Origin: Synechococcaceae bacterium WBB_10_009
GTDB lineage: Bacteria; Cyanobacteriota; Cyanobacteriia; PCC-6307; Cyanobiaceae
Assembly: GCA_010030955.1 (NCBI GenBank)
Contig: RHBP01000076.1
Location: 1 to 8,029, forward strand
Reading direction: 5' to 3'
DNA: 8,029 nt
Position numbers and translations under genes: made by a program. Shown piece by piece: positions 1 to 7,835 of this stretch. How positions within the stretch are numbered: the stretch's first letter is position 1; every line of letters starts with the position of its first letter. Below the pieces are notes generated by a model. The model did not search any database, had not been told where the DNA came from, and worked only from the letters and a program-made list of their open reading frames with translations.

Positions 1-69
1 CAACCGGTGCCAGCGCCGGTGCCATGGCCAGGGCGGCCCACAGCGCCGCCCCCGGAACAACCCAGCGCC

Positions 70-73
<4 letters not shown>
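1..73 (-). CDS. N-terminal fragment of an unidentified membrane-targeted or secreted protein
   Basis: Only the first 24 codons are in the window; the gene continues beyond base 1. The start ATG (71-73 on the minus strand) overlaps the lepA stop TGA (70-72) as ATGA, the usual arrangement for translational coupling. The fragment begins MRRWVVPGAALWAALAM and then APALAPV: two arginines followed by an Ala/Leu/Val/Trp-rich stretch of about 20 residues. That fits a signal peptide or a first membrane segment, with APALA a possible signal-peptidase-like site. A DppC-type ABC transporter permease is one candidate, because such proteins begin with a hydrophobic segment, but nothing here is diagnostic and I do not recognise the family. 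The existence of a coding start is supported by the four-base overlap and the signal-like composition; the function is unknown. Confidence 0.5.
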
Positions 74-1878
<1,805 letters not shown>

Positions 1879-1935
1879 TCGCGGCTGATTACGAAGGGTG
1901 CTCCCCGGCTCGGGACGCGGCATCCCGTTGGGTTG

Positions 1936-1941
1936 ATCCTA
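1936..1941 (-). promoter_or_regulatory. Candidate -10 element of lepA (TAGGAT)
   Basis: On the minus strand the hexamer TAGGAT fits the TANNNT pattern of sigma-70-type -10 boxes in picocyanobacteria. It would start transcription near 1929, leaving a leader of about 50 bases before the conserved lepA start at 1878. No clear -35 box is visible. The assignment rests on position and motif only. Confidence 0.4.
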
Positions 1942-1956
1942 GGGAGACGCCCCTAG
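1939..1956. repeat. Perfect 6-bp inverted repeat in the lepA / glycerol dehydrogenase divergent region
   Basis: CTAGGG (1939-1944) and CCCTAG (1951-1956) are perfect inverted arms separated by six bases. The left arm overlaps the lepA -10 candidate. The position between two divergent genes is that of an operator, but the arms are short and no matching regulator is encoded nearby, so a chance origin is possible. Confidence 0.3.
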
Positions 1957-2010
1957 TACCCCGCCCCATGGCCACCGTTGCTAGCGCGGGAGGGTTCCTG
2001 AGCCGAGCCC

Positions 2011-3147
2011 ATGGCCCACACCAGCACGGTGGTCTGCCTCCATCAACGGCCCTTGGCCGTGTTCGCCAGCCCCGGGCGTTATGTGCAGGGGCCGGGGGCA
2101 ACCCATGAGCTGGGCAACGAGCTGCGGCGTTTGGGGCTGAGCGGACGGGTGCTGTTCATCGCGGGGGGAACCGCCCAACGGCAGCTGGAGCCGATCTGGC
2201 AACGGGAGCTGCCGCCGCTGGGGCTGGAGCCGCTGGTGCTGCCCTTCGGCGGTGAATGCAGCGAGGCGGAAATCCAACGCTTGGTGGCGCAGGGACAGTC
2301 CTGCGCCGCGGTGGCGGTGGTGGGGGCCGGCGGCGGCAAGGTGTCGGACACCGCCCGGGCCGTGGCCGACGAGCTGGGGTTGCCGGCGATCATCACGCCC
2401 ACGCTGGCCAGCACCGATTCTCCGTGCAGCGCCCTCTCTGTGATCTACGGAGCCGGTGGCGGCGTTGAGGGGTTTCGCTTCTACAACCGCCATCCGCTGC
2501 TGGTGCTGGTGGACACCACCGTGGTGGCCCGTGCCCCCAAGCGGCAGCTGGTGGGGGGACTGGGGGATGCCCTGGCCACCTGGTTTGAGGCCCGCACGGT
2601 GCGGGCCAGTGGCCGGCACACCGTGGTGGGCGGCCTGCCCACCACCACCGGCACGGCCCTGGCCAAGCTCTGCTGCGAGATCCTGCTGGCGGATGGCCCC
2701 GCCGCCTGCGCGGCAGTGGACGCCGGAGCCAGCACCCCGGCACTCGAACGGGTGGTGGAGGCGAACAACCTGCTCTCGGGCCTGGGCTTTGAGAGCGGTG
2801 GTCTGGCGGTCGCCCATGCCGTGCACAACGGCATCACCGAGATTCCCAGCAGCCACCGCTGCATCCATGGAGAGAAGGTGGCCTTTGGCCTGCTCACCCA
2901 GTTGGTGCTGGAGGGGCAGCCCCAAGCAGAAATCATGGAGATCCTTCGCTTTCAGAAGGCTGTGGGGCTTCCGATCACCCTGGCGGAGGTGGGCGTGGAT
3001 GCCACCAACACCGAGCCGTTGCGCACCATCGCCGAACGCAGCGTGATTCCTGGTGAATCGAGCCACAACGAACCCTTCAGCGTCAGCGCAGACGCGGTGA
3101 TGGACGCCTTGAAGGCCGCCGATCAGCTGGGGCGTCAGCTCCACTAG
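2011..3147 (+). CDS. Glycerol dehydrogenase family (iron/zinc-containing alcohol dehydrogenase superfamily)
   Basis: This 378-residue protein resembles bacterial GldA along its whole length. GldA oxidises glycerol to dihydroxyacetone with NAD+ and a bound Zn2+. Visible features are the SPGRYVQG entry motif (20-27), PFGGECS (78-84), the glycine-rich NAD-binding loop GAGGGK (105-110), ASTDSPCSALSVIY (133-146), and the metal ligands Asp186 (in GDALATWFEAR), His269 (in AHAVHNG) and His286 (in HGEKVAFG), with the same 17-residue spacing between the histidines as in E. coli GldA. The N-terminus is about 13 residues longer than in E. coli. An in-frame TGA at 1999-2001 rules out an upstream start, and the ribosome-binding signal is weak (GGGAGGG lies too far away, about 1988-1994). 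The gene heads the run to nfu and serS. The family call is secure, but the true polyol or hydroxyketone substrate in this organism is not shown, so I give no gene symbol. Confidence 0.92.
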   Translation: MAHTSTVVCLHQRPLAVFASPGRYVQGPGATHELGNELRRLGLSGRVLFIAGGTAQRQLEPIWQRELPPLGLEPLVLPFGGECSEAEIQRLVAQGQSCAAVAVVGAGGGKVSDTARAVADELGLPAIITPTLASTDSPCSALSVIYGAGGGVEGFRFYNRHPLLVLVDTTVVARAPKRQLVGGLGDALATWFEARTVRASGRHTVVGGLPTTTGTALAKLCCEILLADGPAACAAVDAGASTPALERVVEANNLLSGLGFESGGLAVAHAVHNGITEIPSSHRCIHGEKVAFGLLTQLVLEGQPQAEIMEILRFQKAVGLPITLAEVGVDATNTEPLRTIAERSVIPGESSHNEPFSVSADAVMDALKAADQLGRQLH

Positions 3148-3155
3148 CCGGTTCC

Positions 3156-3161
3156 TAAGCT
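3156..3161 (+). promoter_or_regulatory. Candidate -10 element of nfu (TAAGCT)
   Basis: TAAGCT matches TANNNT and lies 33 bases before the nfu start, in the 47-base gap after the dehydrogenase gene. It resembles TAGGCT in front of serS and rpsN. No -35 box is visible. It suggests an internal start in addition to read-through from upstream. Confidence 0.35.
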
Positions 3162-3184
3162 CAGGTCATCGCGGCCGATTACAC

Positions 3185-3190
3185 GGGAGA
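3185..3190 (+). promoter_or_regulatory. Shine-Dalgarno sequence of nfu
   Basis: GGGAGA lies four to five bases before the ATG at 3195. It is the best ribosome-binding site in the window and supports this ATG as the nfu start. Confidence 0.6.
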
Positions 3191-3194
3191 GCCC

Positions 3195-3491
3195 ATGAGC
3201 ACCGACACCCCCACCCAACCCCAGGACCAGGCGGCTGCCACCACCGAGGCCAGCGACCCCCGCGCCCTCACCATCGAAAACGTGGAGCGCACCCTCGATG
3301 AGCTGCGCCCCTATCTGATGGCCGACGGCGGCAACGTGGAGGTGGTGGAGATCGACGGGCCGATCGTGAAGGTGCGGCTGCAGGGCGCCTGCGGCTCCTG
3401 CCCCAGCAGCACCATGACCCTGAAAATGGGAATCGAGCGCAAGCTGCGGGAAGCCATTCCCGAGGTGAGCGAAGTGGTGCAGGTGCTCTGA
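3195..3491 (+). CDS. nfu: NifU-like iron-sulfur cluster scaffold (Nfu-type, C-terminal NifU domain only)
   Basis: The 98-residue protein is a single NifU C-terminal (Nfu) domain. Nfu proteins assemble or carry a [4Fe-4S] or [2Fe-2S] cluster bridged between two subunits and deliver it to apoproteins; in cyanobacteria the Nfu scaffold serves photosystem I and other Fe-S enzymes. The cluster-binding CxxC is Cys66-Gly-Ser-Cys69 in GACGSCPSSTMTLKMGIE, and the conserved LRPYLMADGGNVE segment spans 37-49. The first ~24 residues are rich in Thr, Gln, Ala and Asp, look disordered, and are extra relative to short cyanobacterial forms of about 76 residues. The start is supported by a good Shine-Dalgarno sequence. 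The gene lies between the dehydrogenase gene and serS on the same strand, with short gaps on each side. The domain is certain; the physiological client proteins are inferred from the family. Confidence 0.95.
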   Translation: MSTDTPTQPQDQAAATTEASDPRALTIENVERTLDELRPYLMADGGNVEVVEIDGPIVKVRLQGACGSCPSSTMTLKMGIERKLREAIPEVSEVVQVL

Positions 3492-3502
3492 GCCCTGACC
3501 CC

Positions 3503-3508
3503 TAGGCT
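3503..3508 (+). promoter_or_regulatory. Candidate -10 element of serS (TAGGCT)
   Basis: TAGGCT fits TANNNT and is identical to the hexamer in front of rpsN. It would start a transcript near 3515, giving a leader of only about 18 bases before the GTG at 3533. No -35 box is visible. Its first three bases are also the in-frame TAG that limits the serS reading frame upstream. Confidence 0.4.
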
Positions 3509-3532
3509 CGGGCCCAGACGACACCTGGGCCC

Positions 3533-4822
3533 GTGCTCGACCAGCGGCTGCTGCGCGACAACCCCGAGCTGATCAGCCGGCAATTGGCGCGCCGCGGCCT
3601 CAGCATTGACCTCAGCGCCCTGCAGCAGCTGGCGCTGCAGGAGCGCGACCTGGAGGAGGAGCGCAGCACCCTGCAGGCGGAGGGCAACCGCATCGGCAAG
3701 GAGGTGGGGCTCAAGATCAAGGGCGGCAGCGCCCCGAACAGCCCTGAGGTGCAGGACCTGCGCGACCAGGGCAACCGCATCAAGCAGCGGGTGGCGGCGC
3801 TGGAGGAGCAGGAAAAGGGGCTGGAGGTGCAGCTGCGGGAACAGCTGCTCACCCTGCCCAACCTGCCGGCGGCGGAAGCCCCCGACGGCCGCGACGAGCG
3901 CGACAACGTGGAGGTGAAGCGCTGGGGCACCCCGCGCACCGCCGCTGAGCACGAGGAGCTCGAGGAGCACTGGCAGATCGCCGAGCGGCTGGGGCTGTTT
4001 GAGGCGGAGCGCTCCGTGCGCATCGCCCAGAGCCGTTTCGTGACGCTGCTGGGCCAGGGGGCGCGGCTGGAGCGGGCCCTGATCAACTTCATGCTCGACC
4101 TGCACGGCGGCAAGGGCTACCGCGAAGTGCTGCCGCCGATCCTGGTGAACAGCGCCAGCCTCACCGGCTCCGGCCAGCTGCCCAAATTTGCTGAGGAGAG
4201 CTTCCGCTGCGCCGACGACGACCTCTGGCTCACCCCCACCGCTGAGGTGCCGGTGACCTCCCTGCACCGCGATGAGGTGATCCCGGCGGAGCAGCTGCCC
4301 CTCAAATACGTGGCCTACACCCCCTGCTTCAGGCGGGAAGCGGGCAGCTACGGCCGCGACACCCGCGGCCTGATCCGCCTGCACCAGTTCAACAAGGTGG
4401 AGCTCTACTGGTTCTGCCACCCCGAGCACTCCGCCGCGGCGCACCAGCAGATCACCGCCGATGCCGAAGCGGTGCTGGAGGCCCTGGAGCTGCCCTACCG
4501 CACCATTGAGCTGTGCACGGGCGACCTCGGCTTCTCGGCCGCCCGCACCTACGACCTGGAGGTGTGGCTGCCGGGGGCGGGCGCCTACCGCGAAATCTCC
4601 AGCTGCTCGATGTGCGGCGACTTCCAGGCCCGCCGCTCGGCCATTCGCTTCAAAGAAACCAAGGGCACCCAGTTGCTGCACACCCTCAACGGCAGCGGGC
4701 TGGCGGTGGGCCGCACCATGGCGGCGCTGCTGGAAACCGGACAGCAGAGCGATGGCTCGGTGCGCTTGCCCCAGGCGCTGGTGCCCTACTTCGGCTCCGA
4801 CCGCATCAAGCCCAGCGTCTGA
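3533..4822 (+). CDS. serS: Seryl-tRNA synthetase
   Basis: SerS is a class II aminoacyl-tRNA synthetase that charges tRNA-Ser (and tRNA-Sec where present) with serine in the cytoplasm. The 429-residue protein is full length. Residues 1 to about 110 form the N-terminal helical arm (coiled coil rich in Glu, Gln, Arg, Leu) that grips the long variable arm of the tRNA. The catalytic core shows motif 1 around GYREVLPPILV (195-205), the serine-binding TAE (236-238), motif 2 FRREAGSYGRDTRGLIR (266-282), EISSCS (354-359), and motif 3 NGSGLAVGR (386-394) with Arg394. Translation must start at GTG 3533: an in-frame TAG lies at 3503-3505, no ATG lies between, and MLDxxLLRxNPELI is the conserved N-terminus. 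No Shine-Dalgarno sequence is evident. The 3' end converges on mqo, whose restored C-terminus would overlap the last 37 bases of serS. Confidence 0.97.
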   Translation: MLDQRLLRDNPELISRQLARRGLSIDLSALQQLALQERDLEEERSTLQAEGNRIGKEVGLKIKGGSAPNSPEVQDLRDQGNRIKQRVAALEEQEKGLEVQLREQLLTLPNLPAAEAPDGRDERDNVEVKRWGTPRTAAEHEELEEHWQIAERLGLFEAERSVRIAQSRFVTLLGQGARLERALINFMLDLHGGKGYREVLPPILVNSASLTGSGQLPKFAEESFRCADDDLWLTPTAEVPVTSLHRDEVIPAEQLPLKYVAYTPCFRREAGSYGRDTRGLIRLHQFNKVELYWFCHPEHSAAAHQQITADAEAVLEALELPYRTIELCTGDLGFSAARTYDLEVWLPGAGAYREISSCSMCGDFQARRSAIRFKETKGTQLLHTLNGSGLAVGRTMAALLETGQQSDGSVRLPQALVPYFGSDRIKPSV

Positions 4823-6239
4823 TCGCTGCGGCGGCGCCACTGGGCCAGCCGCTCGGGATCGCCGCCCAGATCCTCCCCCCAGGCGGGGATCAGCCGCTGC
4901 AGGCGCTCCCCCCAGGCGGGGCTGGCCAGCCGCTGGGGCCAGCAGCGCTGCAGCACCTCCAGCATGATCTCCACGGCGGTGGAGCCCCCAGCAACGCCGC
5001 CAGCGAGCCATCGGTGCTGCTCACCACCTCGGTGCCCATCTGCAGGCAACCCTTGCCCTGCACCTGCTTGATGATCTGCACCCGCTGGCCGGCCACCGCC
5101 AGCTGCCAATCCTCGGCCCGGGCCTCCGGCAGAAACTGGCGCAGGCTGTGCAGGCGCTGGGCGGGGGTTTGCAGCACCTGCCCCAGCAAATAGCGCACCA
5201 AACCAAGGTTTTCGGCCCCGGCCTGCAGGCTCGGCAGCAGGTTGTAAGGGGTCACGGAGCGGCCCAGATCCAGCAGGGAGCCGCTCTTGAGGAAGCGGGA
5301 GCTGAAGCCGGCATAGGGGCCAAACAACAGGGCCCGCTGGCCATCGATCCAGCGGGTGTCGAGGTGGGGCACCGACATCGGCGGCGCCCCCACGGCGGCC
5401 TTGCCGTACACCTTGGCGTCGTGGGCGGCGATCACCTCCGGGTTGCGGCACACCAACCACTGGCCGCTCACCGGGAAGGCCCCATAGAGGCGGGCCTCGG
5501 AAATCCCCGAGCGCTGCAGCAGCGGCAGGCTGCCGCCGCCGGCCCCCAGGAACACAAACGGGGCTTCGAAACTCACCGCCTCGCCCGTGGCCGTGCGGGC
5601 CTCCAGCCGCCAACCGGCACCACCCCGCTCCAGCTGGCGCACCGCATGGCCCAGGCGCACATCCACCCCCTCCAGCAGGGCGCGGGTGAGGGCGCCGAAG
5701 TTGATGTCCGTGCCGCGGGCCACGCGGGTGGCCGCCATCGGCTGATCCAGCCCACGGCCCGCCATCACCAGGGGCATCCAGGCGCGCAGCTGCTCGGGAT
5801 CGCTGCTCCACGCCATGTCGGCGAACTGGGGCGTGGCCGCCAGGGCCCGGTGGCGCCGCTGCAGGTAGGCCACCGCCGCCTCGCCCCACACAAAACTGAG
5901 GTGCGGCACCGGCCGGATGAAGCTGGCCGGATCCTGCAGGGCGCCCGCCTCCACCAGGGCACTCCAGAACTGCAGGCTCAGCTCAAAGGCGCCATTGATG
6001 GCCAGGGCCTTGGCGATCGGCACCGAGCCATCGGCCGCCGCCGGGGTGTAGTTGAGCTCGCAATTGGCGGCGTGGCCGGTGCCGGCGTTGTTCATGGCGG
6101 CGCTGCTCTCCGCCGCCAGGGCGGGGAGGCGCTCGAGCACCACCACCTGCAGGTCGGGGTCGAGCTGGCGCAGCAGCTGGGCCAGGGTGGCGCCCATGAT
6201 CCCGGCCCCCACCAGCAGGGCGTCACAGCGATGCGTCAT
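4786..6239 (-). pseudogene. mqo: Malate:quinone oxidoreductase, frameshifted near the C-terminus
   Basis: MQO is a peripheral membrane FAD enzyme that oxidises malate to oxaloacetate and passes electrons to the quinone pool. From MTHR at 6239 the frame shows the FAD-binding GAGIMG (11-16), the family block NNAGTGHAANCELNYTP (50-66), and near the end GKGCLQMGTEVVSSTDGSLAALLG (ending at Gly418, base 4986). There the frame is lost: it runs on for 31 unrelated residues (PPPWRSCWRCCSAAG...) to a TGA at 4890-4892. The expected C-terminus, STAVEIMLEVLQRC through RSDQTLGLMRSEPK, is intact in another frame from 4983 down to TAG at 4786-4788. Compared with the E. coli-type motif LLGASPGAST, the segment ASPGA is missing and two bases remain, which fits a 13-base deletion. 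A start at 6254 is also possible but adds only MGAGR. Whether the break is real or a sequence error cannot be told here. Confidence 0.88.
4873..4921. repeat. 16-base exact direct repeat inside the mqo C-terminal region
   Basis: CTCCCCCCAGGCGGGG occurs at 4873-4888 and again at 4906-4921, 33 bases (11 codons) apart. On the minus strand in the conserved mqo frame each copy encodes PAWGE. Each copy can also fold into a small C4/G4 hairpin. The family normally has related but different sequences at these two places, so the identity is probably local duplication or conversion in a GC-rich tract. Confidence 0.6.
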
Positions 6240-6295
6240 GCGGCCAGCCCCCATGCCCCCGGATGTGCTGCCAACGCTATGGCCGCCGCTGAGCC

Positions 6296-6301
6296 CACAA
6301 T
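6296..6301 (+). promoter_or_regulatory. Possible -10 element of rseP (CACAAT)
   Basis: CACAAT lies 24 bases before the rseP ATG, in the 86-base region divergent with mqo. It matches four of six positions of TATAAT. There is no supporting -35 box, so this is a weak candidate. Confidence 0.22.
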
Positions 6302-6325
6302 GGACGCACTTCGGGCGACAGACGG

Positions 6326-7414
6326 ATGGGGGTGCTGACCGCCCTGGCGATCCTGGCCGGCTTGATCGTGGTGCACGAAGCCGGCCACTTTTTTGCCGCC
6401 ACCTGGCAGGGCATTCGCGTCAGCGGCTTCTCCGTGGGTTTCGGGCCGGTGCTGCTGGAGCGGCAGCGCCGCGGCGTGCAGTTCGCCCTGCGGGCCATCC
6501 CCCTGGGGGGCTTTGTCTCCTTCCCCGACGACGACGAGGACAGCCCCATCCCCGCCGACGACCCCGACCTGCTGCGCAACCGGCCCCTGTCCCAACGGGC
6601 CCTGGTGATTGCCGCCGGGGTGCTGGCCAACCTGCTGCTGGCCTGGGCGGTGCTGGTGGCCCAGGGCGTGGCGGTGGGCATCCCCGCCGGCTTCAGCAGC
6701 ACCCCCGGGGTGCTGGTGGCGGGGGTGCAGGGGGGCCAGGCCGCCGCCGCGGCCGGCCTGCGGGGCGGTGACCGCATCCTCGCGGTGAATGGCCAGGATT
6801 TGGGCGGCGGCCAAAGCGCCGTGGCGGCCCTGGTGGAGCAGGTGAAGGGCGCCCCCAGCCAAACCCTGCGGCTGCAGGCGGAGCGCGGCAACGAGCGCCT
6901 CACCCTCAGCCTCACCCCCGCCGATGTGGGGGGCATCGGCCGCATCGGCGCCCAGCTGCAGCCCAGCGGCAGCGAGCGCTTCCGTCGGGCCCAGGGGCCC
7001 AGCGAAATCCTGCACCAGGCCAACGCCGACTTCACCAGCCTCTGCCGCCGCACGGTGGAGGGGTTCCTCACCCTGGCCACCCACTTCGGTGAAACCGCCG
7101 GCCAGGTGTCCGGGCCGGTGAAGATCGTGGAGATGGGGGCGTCGCTGGCCAAACAGGGCGGCAGCAGCCTGTTTCTCTACACCGCGCTGATTTCAATCAA
7201 CCTGGCGGTGCTCAACGCCCTGCCCCTACCCCTGCTGGATGGCGGTCAGTTTGTGCTGCTGCTGCTGGAGGGCGTGCGGGGCAAACCCCTGCCGGAGCGC
7301 TTCCAGCTGGCGTTCATGCAATCGGGCTTTGTGTTCCTGGTGGGGCTGAGCGTGGTGCTGATCGTGAAGGACACCAGCCAGCTGGCGGCGGTGCAGCAGC
7401 TGCTGGGGCGCTGA
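6326..7414 (+). CDS. rseP: Site-2 intramembrane zinc metalloprotease, RseP/MraY-independent M50 family
   Basis: This 362-residue protein is an M50-family site-2 protease, which cleaves membrane-spanning substrates such as anti-sigma factors within the lipid bilayer. The zinc-binding HEAGH (17-21) lies in the first hydrophobic segment (about 3-27), and the second zinc site is LLDGG (303-307; Asp305) after NALPLP, as in the family. A second membrane segment covers about 93-117, a third about 284-302 and a fourth about 332-348. One PDZ domain is visible between them (roughly 124-200), with AGLRGGDRILAVNGQDL (143-159) as its core. E. coli RseP has about 450 residues and two PDZ domains; the shorter single-PDZ form is usual in cyanobacteria and Gram-positives. 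The start is chosen because MGVLTALAILAGLIVVHEAGH is the family N-terminus; no good Shine-Dalgarno sequence precedes it. rpsN follows after 63 bases. The substrate here is unknown. Confidence 0.93.
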   Translation: MGVLTALAILAGLIVVHEAGHFFAATWQGIRVSGFSVGFGPVLLERQRRGVQFALRAIPLGGFVSFPDDDEDSPIPADDPDLLRNRPLSQRALVIAAGVLANLLLAWAVLVAQGVAVGIPAGFSSTPGVLVAGVQGGQAAAAAGLRGGDRILAVNGQDLGGGQSAVAALVEQVKGAPSQTLRLQAERGNERLTLSLTPADVGGIGRIGAQLQPSGSERFRRAQGPSEILHQANADFTSLCRRTVEGFLTLATHFGETAGQVSGPVKIVEMGASLAKQGGSSLFLYTALISINLAVLNALPLPLLDGGQFVLLLLEGVRGKPLPERFQLAFMQSGFVFLVGLSVVLIVKDTSQLAAVQQLLGR

Positions 7415-7440
7415 TGGCAGGGGGCCACACCCCGGCAAGG

Positions 7441-7446
7441 TAGGCT
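7441..7446 (+). promoter_or_regulatory. Candidate -10 element of rpsN (TAGGCT)
   Basis: TAGGCT, identical to the hexamer before serS, lies 31 bases before the rpsN ATG. It would place the transcript start near 7453 and leave a leader of about 25 bases. No terminator separates rseP from rpsN, so read-through from rseP is also possible. Confidence 0.4.
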
Positions 7447-7477
7447 GATTCATCACTGCCGAACGAGTTCAGGCCGC

Positions 7478-7780
7478 ATGGCGAAGAAGTCGATGATTGC
7501 GCGCGACGTCAAGCGCCAGAAGCTGGTGGAGCGCTACGCCGCCAAGCGCGCAGCTCTGATGGCCGCTTTCGATGCCGCCGCCGATCCGATGGAGCGCCTG
7601 GAGATCCACCGCAAGATCCAGGGCCTGCCCCGCAACAGCGCCAAGGTGCGCCTGCGCAACCGTTGCTGGGCCACCGGCAAGCCCCGCGGCGTGTATCGCG
7701 ATTTCGGCCTGTGCCGCAACCAGCTGCGCGAGCGCGCCCACAAAGGTGAGCTGCCCGGCGTGGTCAAGTCGTCCTGGTGA
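7478..7780 (+). CDS. rpsN: Small ribosomal subunit protein S14 (uS14), long zinc-free type
   Basis: S14 binds 16S rRNA in the 30S head near the decoding region and is needed for late subunit assembly. The 100-residue protein has the length of the long bacterial and plastid form. The diagnostic C-terminal block is RNRCWATGKPRGVYRDFG (60-77), followed by LCRNQLRERAHKGELPGVVKSSW to the end. The paired CxxC zinc knuckles of the short 61-residue form are absent; only single Cys63 and Cys79 remain. The lysine- and arginine-rich N-terminus (MAKKSMIARDVKRQKL) is typical of cyanobacterial S14 and supports the ATG at 7478. An AGG four bases upstream is the only ribosome-binding hint. The gene is followed by an intrinsic terminator, so it ends its transcription unit. 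Confidence 0.98.
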   Translation: MAKKSMIARDVKRQKLVERYAAKRAALMAAFDAAADPMERLEIHRKIQGLPRNSAKVRLRNRCWATGKPRGVYRDFGLCRNQLRERAHKGELPGVVKSSW

Positions 7781-7807
7781 GCCGCTGAGGCGATCTGCAC
7801 CCCCAGC

Positions 7808-7835
7808 AAGGGCGCCTGCGGGCGCCCTTTGTTGT
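7808..7835 (+). terminator. Intrinsic terminator after rpsN
   Basis: A perfect 9-bp stem, AAGGGCGCC (7808-7816) with GGCGCCCTT (7821-7829), closes a four-base TGCG loop. It is followed by TTTGTTGTGT, a moderate T-rich tract. It begins 28 bases after the rpsN stop and separates rpsN from pnp. Confidence 0.85.

Noticed and set aside
1981..3144. 387-codon minus-strand open frame opposite the glycerol dehydrogenase gene
   Set aside because: Antisense shadow; the plus strand carries a complete GldA-type protein with all ligands.
4890..4992. Programmed ribosomal frameshift to explain the mqo frame change
   Set aside because: Five conserved residues (ASPGA) are missing as well as the frame being shifted, and no slippery heptamer with a downstream structure is apparent; deletion or sequence error is simpler.
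3311..5011. 566-codon minus-strand open frame opposite nfu, serS and the mqo end
   Set aside because: Composition is low-complexity Ala/Gly/Arg/Leu/Gln and it lies opposite unmistakable serS; a shadow of high G+C.
4786..5889. 367-codon minus-strand frame as an independent gene
   Set aside because: Only its last 65 or so codons are meaningful, as the displaced C-terminus of mqo; the upstream part is an out-of-frame shadow of mqo.
6237..6254. Upstream ATG for mqo at 6254
   Set aside because: It adds only MGAGR; the G-run lies at a workable distance (8 bases) from the ATG at 6239 but only one base from the ATG at 6254. Not excluded, but less likely.
5148..6338. 396-codon plus-strand open frame opposite mqo
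   Set aside because: Gly/Gln/His/Ala-rich shadow of the mqo gene with no recognisable motif.
6236..7152. Minus-strand open frames of 282 and 291 codons opposite rseP
   Set aside because: rseP has HEAGH, PDZ and LDGG motifs on the plus strand; the antisense frames have only compositional bias.
7413..7440. Terminator between rseP and rpsN
   Set aside because: GGGG-CCACA-CCCC gives only a 4-bp stem and no T tract follows.
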